Below, piece by piece: positions 1 through 12,085 of a stretch of DNA of 64,000 nucleotides; the first letter of the stretch is position 1, and each line of letters starts with the position of its first letter. The stretch is from Cervus elaphus. Lineage: Eukaryota > Chordata > Mammalia > Artiodactyla > Cervidae. Below the pieces are notes generated by a model. It worked only from the letters and a program-made list of their open reading frames with translations, had not been told where the DNA came from and searched no databases. Position numbers and translations under genes: made by a program. The stretch is taken from assembly GCF_910594005.1 (NCBI RefSeq), contig NC_057818.1, positions 7,931,501-7,995,500 of the forward strand. Reading direction: 5' to 3'.

Positions 1-1495
1 AGGGCTTCTCGGGGCTGAGTGTCCAGAAGACGCTGCTCACAGCGTGTCTATGCAGAGAGCCAGCCCGCGAGCCCGGTCCATCATTTCTGATTTGACCCTG
101 TCCTGTTTACCTATCAGGGTGGAGGCGCGGGCCAAGCTCGGCTGGTCAGTGCATTACTTTGTCAGAGGCAGGCTTGGCCACTCCGACTCAGCCTGAACAA
201 ATTACATCCCTCACACCCCGTCGCCGAACCGGGAGCAGGGTTATAACTCAGCCTAAGCACCAGTCCCTCCTCTATTACCTTCATAACCAAGGTCATACTA
301 ATCAACTCAATTACCAGTCCTCTCGGACATTTTCATAATGTTTTCTGCTAGTTGCTCTCCTGTGAAAATCTCTGGGTCTAAGCAAATTAATGCCATTTTT
401 ATAACTACCTACATTTCAGGTACAGTGATCTCCTTTGAAAAGAATGCCTCCCCAGCAGCAAAAGGCTCTCTTCCTTTCCCAGAATAATGTTCACACAAGG
501 TGGGGTACTGCCACAGTTCATTCTTGACTTGTTTTTTTTTTTTTTTTTATGGTGCAGACAAATCGTGATAAGACAAAGGTATTTACTCGAGTCACTTCTG
601 AAAGTCTCCTCCCTACATTTCACCCCCAGGCCCGACCCAGGAGGCTGGGCATTTCAGCCCGGCTTCCATTCCCCTTGCAGGATGGAATTGCGTGATTCCC
701 TTCAGAGGTGGTATTTAAATCCTTATGAGTTCGCTGAGTTCTTCCCCTTTCTTCCCTTCTTCATCCCGTCTCAGTTAACACCGTTCTTTGTTTTAGAGTC
801 ACTGGAGATGGTCATCTAGCATTCCAGTTTTCAAGTGTGTGTGTGTTTTTCCAGGTTAAGCTAATTTGAGTCCCATAACATAGCAGATCTACAAGAGCTC
901 AAAAATCACACCATTTGGGCAACAGTCCCTATTTTGAAAATTTCCTAACAGCACAATTGCTGGGTAGCGAGTGCCCTGAAGAGGGGAGATGGACTGGGTG
1001 TCTGAGACGTGCTAATTAATGGCAATCCAAGTACAGAACACAGGCCTCTGATTTTACCAACCGCGGTGGGCTTAAGTGGGGCACACGGTGGGCTAACCTG
1101 GGCACACAGTGGCCACTGTCTCTTCGCATCTCCCCACGCATGCTCCAGTTACCAGTTAAAACCCAGCCCTGCAGTGCTGTCTCTGCATCCCATAGGTCGT
1201 GTCTTACTCATAGTAGGCCCTTCATAAAGTCCGAAGGAATCAATTATTTCTCAATTAATCAAATATTAATCACATATTAACCCTTTAATGGACTTGCTCA
1301 TTTGCTCAAAAGAGATACTGAGCTGAGGAGGACAGCATCAATTAGAGCTTCATCTGAGATGTTTTATCCCCCCCCCCCTTTTTTTCTTGGGGAAGCATTG
1401 AAGCAAATATGACAAAATGCTAGCGTTTCCACCAATGAGTGGTGGGAATAAGTGTGATTATCATATGATTCCCGGTGCTTTTCTCAGGCTCTTTA
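1..1495. other. Intronic sequence, no gene seen
   Basis: AT-rich unique-looking DNA. It contains a T-run at about 532-548 and a C-run followed by a T-run at about 1370-1386. Short open frames here have no recognisable domain. No repeat family was confidently assigned. Confidence 0.6.
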
Positions 1496-1496
1496 A

Positions 1497-2210
1497 AATG
1501 TTTTCATTTTATATTGGAGTACAGTGGGTTTACGGTGTTGGGTTCGTTTCAGGTCTGTGGCAGAGTGATTCAGGTATACGGAAACATGACCTATTCTTTT
1601 TCAGATTCTTTTCTGTGTAGCTTATTACAGAACATTAAGCAGAGTTGCGGTGCTACTCAGTAGGTCCTTGTTGGTTACCTGTTTTGTATATAGCAGTGTG
1701 TGTTTGTTGATCCCAGTCTTTATAATTTACCCCTCCCCAACCCCACCATTCCCCCCTGGTGACCGTCAGTTTGTGTTTGAAGTCTGCGAGCCTGTTTCTG
1801 GTTCGTAAATAAATTCATTTGTTTCATTTTTAAAGATTCCACATATCAGTGACATCATATGATATTTGTCTTGCTCTTTCTGACTGTACTTCACTTAGCG
1901 CTTTATTTTGTTAACGGCCAAGTAGTAGTCCATCGAATGGATATACCGCACTGTGTTTGCACATTCATCCACTGATGGACAGCGGGCTTGTTTCGGTCCC
2001 TCGGCTGTTAATGACGGACGCTGCTGTGAATACAAGCTTCTGCATGGACACAGGTTTTTATTTCTCTGGGGGATAAACGTAGGGGGTGGGCTTGCTGGGT
2101 CCTGTAGTAAGTCCCTGTTCAACTTTATGAGGAACCTTCGCCAAACTGTGTCCCAGGCAGCCGCCCCTTTTTTTAGAAAAGCCCCGCTCTTAATACCTCT
2201 GGGCATCTTC
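1497..2210 (-). repeat. L1 3' end fragment
   Basis: This is the reverse complement of the L1 3' end: the low-coordinate side carries the 3'-tail motifs (sequence related to 'agtatagttgatttacaatgt') and the high-coordinate side the end of ORF2, including the complement of the 'actactgccat...atggataaa' L1 landmark near 1925-1980. It is degraded and has no usable reading frame. It lies antisense to WWOX transcription. Confidence 0.8.
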
Positions 2211-3258
2211 TGAGGCACTAGACTGTTAATTAAGGTCTTTCTGCAGAAAGAGTTAAGGAGTCGTCTTAGGCTGTCAGCATCCCCTGGGGACTCAGCTTCC
2301 GCCTGTGCAGCTGAAACAGCCAGGAGGCACCCCGTCCCAGTTATTTTAGGCTCTCCCCGCCTTCCCTGCCCTGATCAAGCTCCCTGTTCCCCACGAGTGG
2401 AGGGCGAGTGGCCTGCGAAGCAGAGGCAGGCCAGGAGTCCTTAGTAAGCCTCGTCTACACCGACCACAGTGCCGGGCACCGTCACCCCCTGGTCGGCCAG
2501 CTCGCCCAGTGTCACAGAGCTCGTTGGCATCCAAGCAGAGCCCAGAATTAGGCTTCTCCCCACCTCCACCAGCTGCTGTGGCCTCCAGTTCCTTCACGTT
2601 TGGGAAAACTCAGAAGACGGAAACAGAACCTTCTATGTAAACAAAGCCTTTGAAAAGTGAAAGGTTTCTCATCAGGAGATCTCATCCACTCTGAAAAGTG
2701 GCCTGCGGTGCTCAGATCCCAGAACTTCTTCAGAAACCTTTTAACCCCTGCAGAAAGAAGGTTCTGGAAAGCCTGGCGTAGATGAAGTCAGTGGACAGGG
2801 CACGTGCTAGCTCTTTTATAAGCATAAGCCTGCCTAGCCCTTCATCTCATGATTCAGAAGTCAGTATATATTTTCTCCACGGCAGAGATGAGCTCAGGCT
2901 CAGACGTCACACATGTCCAGAGTCCCCCGTTTTGGAGGCTGTAACTTCTGTGTCTAGATTTTCCCGACTGTGGACTGCCGCTTATTTTTATCCCGTCACG
3001 TTGTGTCTGAGGCCTGTCATGGGTCAGAGAGCATGAAAAGACTCCGATCACAAGACCAAGGCCAACCAGGGCCAGTAAGGCACAGGCTGTGGTGACAGTG
3101 TCCAGCCACACGTCACTTCTCCATTTTCAAGTTACAAGTAGACGTGTGTGGCTTTGCTGTGGTTGCAGAGAAGAGGGTCTCCCCGAGCCGTTATTGGAAT
3201 TCGTTTTTGTGGTGGTTGTTGTTGTTCATCATGGATTTTTTTTGGGGGGGAAGGCATC
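2211..3258. other. Intronic unique sequence
   Basis: Mixed-composition DNA between an L1 and a CHR SINE. The part around 2465-2580 has a weak MIR or L2 look. Small open frames on both strands have no family resemblance. Nothing else is supported. Confidence 0.5.
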
Positions 3259-3380
3259 AGTTTTTATTTTTTGGCCACACCCATGCCATGTAGGATCTTA
3301 GTTCCCCAACCTGGGATTGAACCTGCGCCCCTTGCATTGGAAGCTCCAAGTCTTAACCATTGGACCACCAGGGAAGTCTC
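3259..3380 (-). repeat. CHR-type tRNA-Glu SINE
   Basis: Reverse complement of the cetartiodactyl CHR SINE. The tRNA-Glu-like head ('ccaccagggaagtc' complement) is at the right and the 'ttttggccacaccc' complement of the tail at the left. The internal 'gggattgaacc' is the B-box region in reverse. It is a retroposed pseudo-tRNA element, not a tRNA gene. Confidence 0.85.
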
Positions 3381-3719
3381 TGGAACTCTTAAAAACTGGG
3401 CTGCCAGGTCTTCTTAGCCCAGTCTTGCCATGGACTCTGTTTGTGGGCCTGGGCATTCCCGGCTCCTCCTCGGACCATTTCCCTGAGTGTCAGCAATGAG
3501 AGGGGGCCAGATGAAATCACAGTCCACTGGGAGAGTTCTTAGAGCAGGTCTGGTGTAGAGAACTTGGACTCAGAAATAAAGATGGAAAAAAACAGATGGG
3601 AAAAAAAAGTCCCGATGTCCCTGACCATCCCAGGTAGCTCAGGAGAACTGGCTCTGGAGCCAGCCCCTGCGCCCTTGCCAGGGCGTCACCGTCCTCTTTG
3701 TGAGCCTCTTAGCATCATT

Positions 3720-4322
3720 TTATTCTTTTTTTATTCTTATTGAGGTGCAGTTTATTTAGAATGTTGTGTTTCTGGTGCACAGCTAAGTGATTTGGTGCAG
3801 TGTGTGTGCGTGTGTGTTTTCATATTCTTTTCCATTATGGCTACAGGATACTCAACCCAGTCCCCTGTGCTGCGCAGTAGAATCTTGTTGTTATCTGATT
3901 TGTTTATAGTAGTTTGTATTCATTAATCCCAAGCTCCTAATTTACCCACCCCACCCCACCCCCACGGCCTTCCCTGTTTGGTGACCGTGAGTTTGTTTCC
4001 TAAGTCTGTGAGTCTGTTTCTGTCCTGTAAATAAGTTCTTTGTGTCCTATTTTACATTCCACATATAAGTGATCATCATATGATATTTGTCTTTGTCTGA
4101 CTTGCTTCACTTAGTGTGAATGTCTCTACAGCTCCTCTAAGGCAAGTGGCATTATTCCGTTCTTTTTCATGGCTGAGTAGTGGTCCGTTGTATGTATGTA
4201 CCACATCTTTACCCATTCATCTGTCCATGAGCACTTAGACTGCTTTCAGGTCTTGCCTATTGTAAATGGTGCACTGTGAACATTGGGAGCATGTATTTTT
4301 TTAATTAGAGTTTTCCAGGAAT
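3720..4322 (-). repeat. L1 3' end fragment
   Basis: Reverse-complement L1 3' region. Landmarks include the complement of 'gggaactatattc' near 3850, the AAG/CCA-rich 'aacttgtggttaccaa' region near 3975, the 'cattccacatataagtgat' block near 4056 and the 'ggctgagtagtggtcc' block near 4165. It is heavily mutated and antisense to WWOX. Confidence 0.85.
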
Positions 4323-4524
4323 TGAGTGCATCACAATTTTAAGGACATCCTCACTACTCCCTCCGAAAGGAGATTCTGTCTGAGCACAAACCAGCTCAGA
4401 CAAGTTGGGGTCTCTTTTATTTTCCTCCATCTCAGGAGAAGTTCCTCTAACGTCCTCCTGTCATCTGGTCTACCTGTGTTCTCACAGGGGAGAGAGTTCC
4501 CTGTTGAATGCCCCGTGTTTCCTT

Positions 4525-4712
4525 TGACAAATGTCATCTCACTGAATCCTCACCACCATTCTGATGGTATTGTCATCATCTCCGACTTACATTAATACTT
4601 GAGGAAATAGGGGATCAGAGAAATTAAGTGATTTGCCCAAGATTAGCCAGCAAGTAGTAAAGTTGAAATTTGACCCAGGGCTGACTCCAAAAGCCCTCAC
4701 CTCCTCTCCCTC
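4525..4712 (+). repeat. MIR SINE
   Basis: The order of motifs matches MIR in sense: 'tcactgaatcctcacc', a degenerate 'tattattatcccc' region, 'gaggaaataggggatcagagaaattaagtgatttgccc' spread over 4602-4640, and the 'agtagtaaagttgaaattt' tail. It is an ancient mammalian SINE with no coding role. Confidence 0.8.
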
Positions 4713-5411
4713 CTAATATATTTTCTTATAAGGAGCATCTTACAGCCAAACTGATATGAGCATTTAATTTTATCTTTGGATAAAGATGGTACCAGTCTCA
4801 TAACTTAATGAGTTTTATTCATGCTCTAAATAATAGCTGATTAAGAAAATTAAATCTGACAATGAATTACTTCCTTAGGAGCAAATGATTTCATGATCCC
4901 ATTGTAGAAGATAAAAATTTTTACTTAAAAAAAGAGGAAAGTAAAAACCAGAACTCACTTTCCGCAGTCAAGAGCTACTTCTTCTTTTATAGTAAATGCC
5001 CTCTTTAAGATTTTGCAAGCTCATTTCATGATTTTTTTTTTCCTCTTTAGTATCTTTCCAAATTTAGAAGTTAAATTAAAAGTCTGTAATTTGCAAGGTC
5101 ATCCTTTTTTAAAAAAAAGAAATGTAAGCAGGAGATGAGGCCTTTCCAGGTCTAGGGGTGATAACTCATGATTCTTTCCTGACTTTGGCCAAGTCTTTGC
5201 AGATTCCTGTGGGTTGATGATTATTAGCGCCTTGCCTACAAATTGTGAGTACATTGACTTATCTCAGCATTCCAATTTAAGAAGAATGTGAGGTGTTGGG
5301 AAATGTTTCCAAGAACAGACCAAAGGATGAGCCAGCCTGGAGAAGTGAACTTGAAGGAGAAACAGGGTTACGTGCAGCTCCACAGCAATCATTTGCCAGT
5401 GGTCCAGCGCT
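4713..5411. other. Intronic AT-rich unique sequence
   Basis: No repeat or gene was recognised. Several T-runs and A-runs occur (5030-5045, 5106-5118). The open frames are short and lack domains. Confidence 0.5.
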
Positions 5412-5535
5412 AGGGAGGTGGTCGTGGTGTTCAGTCTCGAAGTCCTGTCTGTCTTTGCCACCTGCAGTCAGGCATTGAACCCGGGTGTCCTGCTTTGGCA
5501 GGCAGATGCCTTACCACTGGGCTACCTGCTAGCAA
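5412..5535 (-). repeat. Bov-tA SINE, internally deleted
   Basis: The right side (about 5466-5530) is the complement of the tRNA-Glu head: 'gaacccgggtgtcctgc' then 'ggcagatgccttaccactgggct'. The left side is a remnant of the BovA tail. The middle of the element is missing, so this is a deleted copy. Confidence 0.65.
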
Positions 5536-8500
5536 GGTGAGATGGATGGAATTCATGCCGCGGCCTTGGAGGCTGCAGAGTCGCTTGGAAGACAGGTTTG
5601 CTGACACATCATTACAACCTGGGGTGCATGCTCCCCAGGGAAGATGCAGACAGGGTTCAGGGGCTGCTCAGGGGGAGGGGTTAACTCTCCAAGGCGGCGT
5701 TTCCATAAGGGCTTTCAATTATAGGGCCCATCGACTAATGCCGTCCTATACTTTGTAATGGTGTAGTATTCTAGTTATTCTTTATTCCCCTACACTGGAC
5801 AAATATAATTATTACGCACTTTCTTTCCATGATTAGCTCTCCGCATAGTGAAAACAGTGTGGGTGATGGATAAGAAAAATTCTTCTGTGACCCTTCACAT
5901 GCTTTATCTACTCAGAATTTTAGAATCTTTTGTTTGCTTGTCTGTCTGTGTGCATTTTCCCTAATCTTTTATATAAACGAAAGCAGTACCCCTCCGGTCT
6001 TCTGAGAGTGGGGCTGACTTTGCAGGGAGCTTCCCAGTGCTTTTCAAGGGCAACTCAATGTCAGATCCAGCCTCCCAAGAGAGATTGGTCCTTCGCTGTA
6101 CATCGTGGCCTTTTAATGCCATCCTGCTTTTTATCAACCCATCTGCGAATGTTCCTGCACCCCCCTCCCCTGCCGCCCTTTCACATTGAAAGCACTCCAC
6201 TGTGGAAACCAGGAAGTTTGTTATCACATTTCTTTTTTCTGTTTGTTTTCTGATGTCTTGACAGCAGAACCAATCTTCGGAATCCTTTCAAAAAACGACC
6301 GAAACAGATTCGATCACAAAAGCTTTTAAAATCTGAAATCCCAGGAAGCTAATTAGTGCGTCCTTTTAAGATGACTTCCTGCATTTTTGTATCCACACAG
6401 GCTCGGGTTACAAATGCAGTTGGCAGGTTGCCAGGAGTCAGGCGGGTCACCCCGGCTCTTAGGAGCACGGAGCTTCTGCAGAGCCCGCGGCGGGAGGGCA
6501 GGGCGGGGACTGTCCCCGGCGAGTGCGTGGCTGTGCTGTGCCAGCAGGTAGCCCGCGGAGGCCAGGGGCTGCATCCACACGGGCTCCTCGTGGCTGGAGG
6601 CGCGTGCGCCTCGCCTCGCGGACTTCTCTCCTTGCCCCAGTGGTGTCCTTATTTTGCCGTTTCCCCACTTGACGCTGAACCTCTCGAGGGCAGGAACCAT
6701 GTGGATCCCAGTCAGTGCCTGGCATGGTCCTAGGCACATGGCAGGTGTGTGATGAAAGCTGCTCTGCTGCAGAAAGTACAGGTTCCAGAACCAAGCAGAG
6801 ATCTGTGTGTCCTGGAGCATGAGCACCCCGCCCCCTTAACCTGTGTCTGAGACCCCACAAGGCCTTGCATTTCTGCTCGGGCTGCAGGCTCTTGGCGGGC
6901 GGCCACTGCCCATCTGTGTACCTGCAGCCCCGGCTCAGACCCGGCCCAGGCCCTCGGCACACATCCACTCTTCACTGAGTGCATTAAGAAACACACGCAG
7001 GGTTTGGACTCTAGGATAGAACTTCTGGAAGTCCTCTAGGTCTGTGTTTGCCTTCCCCAGGAACTGGGCAGTCTCACTACCAATGGCAGAGATAGACCGT
7101 GAGAGATGGTTGGCATGTGTGTGTATGTGTGTGAGAGAGAGAGAGAGAGAAAAGACCTTGGAAGTGTAACTTTAGGACTTGAGTGTCTTGATGAATTCAT
7201 CTCGCTGTAGTGGAAAGGCATCCAGGATTCTCTCCCAGAAAAGTCTTTTCCAGCATAAAAACCATGCTCATCGTCACACGTGAAACACACGTGTGTGTGC
7301 ACGTCTCCAGGCCCACGTCCATATGCATGTCCATCACCACACAGTGGGCCTTACCAGTCTGTATCATCTGCTCCCCTCCTGGGCTTCCAAGAGGCGTGGG
7401 AGGGGCGCATTCCAGACGGAGGGAGCCATGCAGGAACCGTCTGAGGAGCACACAAATGCCTGGTGTGTTTGGGACACAGTTGAGTAGCTCGTCTGCTCAG
7501 AGGTGTGATCGTTAGGATGGTCTGTGTGGGTGTCTTTACCCACCCTCACGCAGGACCCAGATGAGTTAACAGGCAAGGACTGGAATCAGCTCAGTGTAGT
7601 TCCAAGCAAATGCTGGTCACCCCCGAAGGCTTCATGGCTTGGCCTCCCTTAGTGTTCAGACACACAGAAAGATTGCACAGCTTGCAGACACCAGTAGTCA
7701 AGGCAAGATGAAGCTCTCCAGCCATGAGGAATAACCACCATTCTGTTTAGTAGAATGTTAGCCAGCCACTGAAATAAAATGCAGTTGGGGACCCACGATG
7801 CAAGCTTCAGTGACGAAGGTGGAGTTCACAATAGAATGCGATCTCTGGGTAGAACTGTCTTAAAGAAAGATGAACAGGAGGAGAGGAGAGTGGGGGGCCT
7901 ATTCTATGCTTGGGCACTGGTTTCCTTTTTCAAAATGTTGAGTGTATTAGCATGCCTTTATAATTTGAAAAAGTCTTAACTTAAAAATGTGTCACCAGCA
8001 ATATCTCATGGCAGCTTGTAAATGGGTTAGATGTAGTCATTTTCAAGATAAGCACGTATAGGCAGCCCTCACGTCTAGCCAGACTGTGTAGATGAACTTG
8101 GTCTTGTGAAGTTTCAGGCCTTTGGCTTCGCGGAGTGAAGGGTTCTGAGGGGCAGGTGGATCGCGGCGTCGACATGGGCCTTGCGGTTCCGGAGAAGGCT
8201 CGCCTTGCTCAGCTAGCACCCAGCGTCAGTGTCACACACTTTTCTCTGTTTCCTTCACTGTCAGGCAGTTATTGAAAAATTGTCTTTTCCCCCAAATAGA
8301 ATAATTAATGCCTGGGCTGGATGGTCATGACAAGTTCTTAGAGATTAAAGAGTATACTGATATCCAGTGCATTTCGACTTTGAGCCAGAGAACTGAGGCC
8401 AGATGAACACAGGTGCGTTCTTTTAGAAAATTAACAAAAACCCCTCTTGATTAAATTCAGAAACTAGTAAGTAACACATTTGATATAATATTAGCAGAAA

Positions 8501-8584
8501 AATTCCCATGGAATCTTGAAAAAGGACGAAAGAGGAGGCTGAGTAAGCAGCTTTCATTGACTGAGTCTTTTCTAGGTGCCATTT
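5536..8584. other. Intronic sequence with an L2 remnant
   Basis: About 6665-6765 resembles the 3' end of L2 in sense ('ctcgagggcaggaacc', 'cagtgcctggcatggtcc', 'aggcacatggcaggtgtg'). 7114-7151 is a GT then GA dinucleotide repeat. 6450-6640 is GC-rich and open in several frames on both strands, which follows from low stop-codon density. No gene is supported. Confidence 0.55.
7114..7151. repeat. (GT)n-(GA)n microsatellite
   Basis: A short GT repeat runs directly into about nine GA units. It is likely length-polymorphic. Confidence 0.9.
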
Positions 8585-8726
8585 TAAAAAATATGTATTT
8601 ATTTATTTGATTCTGCTGGGGTCTTAGCTGCAGCATATGGGATCTAGTTCCCTGACCTGGGATTGAACCTGGATCCACTGCCTTGGGAGCATGGAATCTG
8701 AGCCACTGGACCTCCAGGGAAGTCCC
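8585..8726 (-). repeat. CHR-type tRNA-Glu SINE with target duplication
   Basis: Reverse-complement CHR SINE: an A/T-rich tail complement at 8585-8610, 'gggattgaacctgg' in the middle and 'ctccagggaagtccc' at the right end. Imperfect flanking copies of 'taggtgccatttt' (about 8574) and 'tagatgccgtttt' (about 8727) look like the target-site duplication. Confidence 0.85.
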
Positions 8727-9395
8727 GTAGATGCCGTTTTGCATAAATGTTTCTTACTTTGCCCATTTTATACCATTTGATATTAGCAGTAAAGCTCAAT
8801 GACTGGTGTTCTGGCCTGGATCCGTCTCACACTAACATGCATGCTTGTCCACCAGCAGGTTAGTTCTTAGTAACTTCTACCCCCTTCGACCTCCTCCCAG
8901 TCTCAGCCAAAACCTACCTGTCTGCCGTGTACCCCACATCTTTTGTATTTGGGGTTCAGAGCGACCTATTGTGGCCTTCAGTGAAAACCCCAAACCAAAC
9001 CAAACCAAAGATCAGTCACCTCAGCCTTCACAGCTGTGGCGTTTAACATGCCGGCTTCTGATGGCTAGAATACAGGGAGGACTTCTGGAACCTCTCAGCG
9101 ATTAGTTTCCAGAGAGATTTGCAGTTCAGCTCGTCAGTGCTCTCAGGACCTCGTTCCCCTGGAGCCAGGAGGCAGTCGCGTTCACTTACTGAGCAGCCTC
9201 TCAGGGTTCCCTGTGCCTGTGCAAGTCTATCCTGGATGGAGTTTGTCCAGGTTTCCGTGTGGCTGCCAGATCATTCTGGGCCCCTCCAGCATAGACCGTG
9301 GGACAACCCGTGTCTGTTACTAGCCAGATGGATGCGCCAGGGTAGATGATTCACTTCGCCTTGACTGACTCTTTGTACCTGGACTAGGGGTCTCA
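8727..9395. other. Intronic unique sequence
   Basis: No repeat or gene was recognised. Open frames at 8845-9105 and 9119-9349 have no domain or codon bias I can defend. Confidence 0.5.
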
Positions 9396-9610
9396 GGGCT
9401 TCCCAGGTGGCTTGGTGATAAAGAACCCACCTGTCAACGCAGGAGACGTGGGTTCAGTCACTGAGTCGGGAAGATCCTCTGGAGTAGCAAATGGAAACCC
9501 ACTCCAGGATCCTTTGGAGGAGAATCCCGTGCACAGGGGAGCCTGGCGGGCTACAGTCCACGGGGTCACGGAGTTGGACACAACTGAGCCGCTGAGCACA
9601 CGTGCACACA
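9396..9610 (+). repeat. Bov-tA SINE, near full length
   Basis: Sense Bov-tA. The tRNA-Glu head is 'gcttcccaggtggcttggtgataaag' across 9397-9423, with the B-box region 'ggttcagtcactgag'. The BovA-derived body follows ('aacccactccagg', 'gcctggcgggctacagtcca', 'ggagttggacacaactgag'). Moderately diverged. Confidence 0.95.
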
Positions 9611-11030
9611 GGGCGTCTCCTCGTGGAGACTGCCGTTCACGCGGCTCACGGCCTTCCGTGGCCTGAAGGACTGGCTCTGGTTCTCTGCAGGATGGTGGCA
9701 TTTACAGGCACCACGCATACCTGCTCTGTCCTGGCGCCAGTGTTAGTGAAAAGATGCTTTCGCCGAGCTCATCGTAGGCTTCCCGCGTCCCTGTGCAAAC
9801 CCTCTGCCGTGCGGGCTGAGTGCGCCCGTTCCTTCTCACCCCTCCTCCCCCACATCCTGCCGCCACCCCCCTCCATCGCTCACCATTCCACTCGCCGGCC
9901 ACATCCTTTCACACCTGGGAGCTTTCGGTCCTGTTCTAACCTCTGCCTGAGTTCCCGCCTCCTTCCCCACTCTGCCTGTCAGACCCCTTACGCGTTACAC
10001 CTTGGAGTCTCAGCTGCAGTGTTACTTTCTGGAACTTTCCTAGACTCCAGAGCACAGCGGTGCGTTCCTCCCTTCTGCACCCTAACCTCAGAGGAGGCGG
10101 AAGAGCATCCCTCCCGTAGTGCGGCAGTGACCTTCCTGTGTTTGCAGGCCTGTGTCATGAGCTTACTGTTAGAATAAGCTGGCCTACAATAACAAATACC
10201 CCCACCCCCAAAGGCATAATAGCTCACACCCCCAAAGGGTGTATTTCTTACTCAAGAAACAGCTTGAGTTTCTTGAACAAAGTGGGTGTTCCTGGCAAGG
10301 GGAGCGCAAGGCGATTCAGGGACCCAGGCTCCAGCCACATCGTGTTTCCATTCTCCCGGTGGTCATCAGTGGCCAGCTGGCCAGTACCTCTTACCAGCCC
10401 CAGACACATTGCACTGATAAGAGCTAGCCACGTGGCCATCTAACTACAAGGCAGGCTGGCAGAGGTCATCTAGTTCTTTGCACAAATGAAACGCAGATGG
10501 ATTTGGGATGGGAAGCTGGCAATCTGTCAAGTCAGTTCGCTGTGAGCTACTTAAGGGTATAGACTGTTGTCTCCTGCTTAGAATCTCCAGTCTCTGGTAT
10601 CAGCTTTGGTCCCCAGTAAGTCTCTGTAGAATGAAGAGATAGGAGAACATTAGCTTGATTTCCATTTGCCATTGTGTCATTAAACGTTGGATCTAGTGAC
10701 ATACTTCTTTCTGGCATTATTTGGGGGGTGGGATGGTCTTCATTTAATGGGTGAACACCAGAACACCAAGGGCTGAAAAAGGCAGGGTGATGTCTTCAGC
10801 TATATTTTCTCATAAGTATAGAGTCATGAAACCAGAGCCTTGGTGTTTTGCAAGGTGGAAGGCCCCCGGTAAAGAGGAATCTAATAATCCATCTTTGTGT
10901 TAAAAAGAGCATCACCGTTCATTTCCCCAATGGCATGACCCTGGCCGACGCGGGCTCCCCTGCCTGTGAAATGAGTGCATCCTTTCCCTCTCATCCGTTT
11001 CCACTCCTCCTGCCTAAAATGGAATACAGT
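9611..11030. other. Intronic sequence, no gene
   Basis: A 191-codon open frame spans 9602-10177 but starts inside the SINE and has no domain. A short perfect inverted repeat with 9-bp arms sits at 10252-10260 and 10268-10276. No repeat family was assigned with confidence. Confidence 0.5.
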
Positions 11031-11640
11031 GAATAGATGTATAATAAAATCTTTTAATTGTCTTAGCATATGTTGCTTTGATTAGGTGGGTCTAATTGCA
11101 TTCCTGGGATCACCTCCAAAGCCCTTTCGAATATTAAATTGAAATGGCTTCACACTCGATGCACAAGTCCTTCTGAGCCACTGTTTTCCCCTTCACTGCC
11201 TCCTGTCCCCCTTTCGCTGTAAAGTTCACATTGAAGTGTGAAAAGACAGAGGCGGCAGTTGACACACGCTGGATCTTAGCAGCCTGGAGCGCGGCCCCAG
11301 CCCCACCGAAGAGCGACTGTCATTTCTACGCCATTTATTCCTCGCCTGGCCTCATTGCCCGCTTCCTTTCGGAGGAAATTTTCCCTGTTAAAGTACCGCG
11401 CTTGTCATTTATTTCCCCTTTTTTTCCCCTGCTCTCCCTCGGCGAACGGGTTTTGATATGCATTTATCCCAAAGGCAAGCCTTTTACACACTTCCGCTCA
11501 CCTCTTAGGGTCAGGCTCCTCTAAGCTGCTTCAGGCTCATAAAAGCAACCCAACAAAGCTTTTATGGTGTCATTACAGCGCCCTGAAATCCCTCTCCTCC
11601 CAGCTCCCAGTCATTCTGTAGCTGCTCGTCAATTCATGGG
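11031..11640. other. Repeat-free AT-rich block, candidate conserved non-coding element
   Basis: No transposon signature is seen, and homeodomain-like TAAT cores occur at about 11055 and 11090. TTCACA at 11225-11230 and TGTGAA at 11237-11242 form an inverted pair six bases apart, and several 'cttttat' and 'catttatt' motifs are present. The absence of repeats over 600 bp in a repeat-dense intron is the only direct evidence; conservation cannot be measured here. Confidence 0.35.
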
Positions 11641-11828
11641 CTCTTTTATTTGAAAGTGGGCGGTGGAGTGGGCGACAGAGAGCACCAGCTGCCGACCTCC
11701 TGCGTTTGGACCCCGCTTTCTCAGGCTCAGGTGTGGGCTGCGGCTCGTCCTTGGCGCTTCGGTTCGAGTCAGACTGAGCAATCTCAGTGCAGTTTGTGTT
11801 TGTGTGTTTTTTTCTTTTTCTTTTTTTT

Positions 11829-12085
11829 TAGAAGAGGGGTTGGCAAACTTTTCTGTCGAGAGATAGTAAATATTTTAGGTTTTGCAGGCCAAACAGTCTG
11901 CTTATAAATACACAACTCTGATGTAGCTTGTGCCTGTGCGTGCGTGTGCATTCGTGTGCGCGTGCACACACATAAACAGTCTGTAAATACACGTGCGTGG
12001 CTGTTTTCCAATAAAACTTTATTTGCAAAAACAGGCCGTGGTCCAGATTTTGGCTCATGGACTATAGTTTGCCTACGCCTGTTTT
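11829..12085 (+). repeat. hAT-family non-autonomous DNA transposon
   Basis: The ends 'ggggttggcaaacttt' (11836) and 'ggactatagtttgcctacgcc' complement (12058-12080) are the terminal inverted repeats of a common mammalian hAT MER element. The internal 'agtaaatattttaggttttgcaggcc' and 'ccaataaaactttatttgcaaaaacagg' motifs match the same family. A GT-rich expansion sits inside at about 11930-11972. I do not trust my memory for the exact family name. Confidence 0.75.

Noticed and set aside
3259..3380. Possible tRNA gene (tRNA-Glu-like)
   Set aside because: It is a CHR SINE head in reverse with a transposon body and tail; the same applies to the other CHR and Bov-tA heads.
7114..7151. CRISPR-like or structured array
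   Set aside because: It is a simple dinucleotide repeat. No spaced direct repeats of CRISPR type exist in the window, and the organism is a mammal.
9602..10177. 191-codon plus-strand frame
   Set aside because: It begins inside a Bov-tA tail and has no domain.
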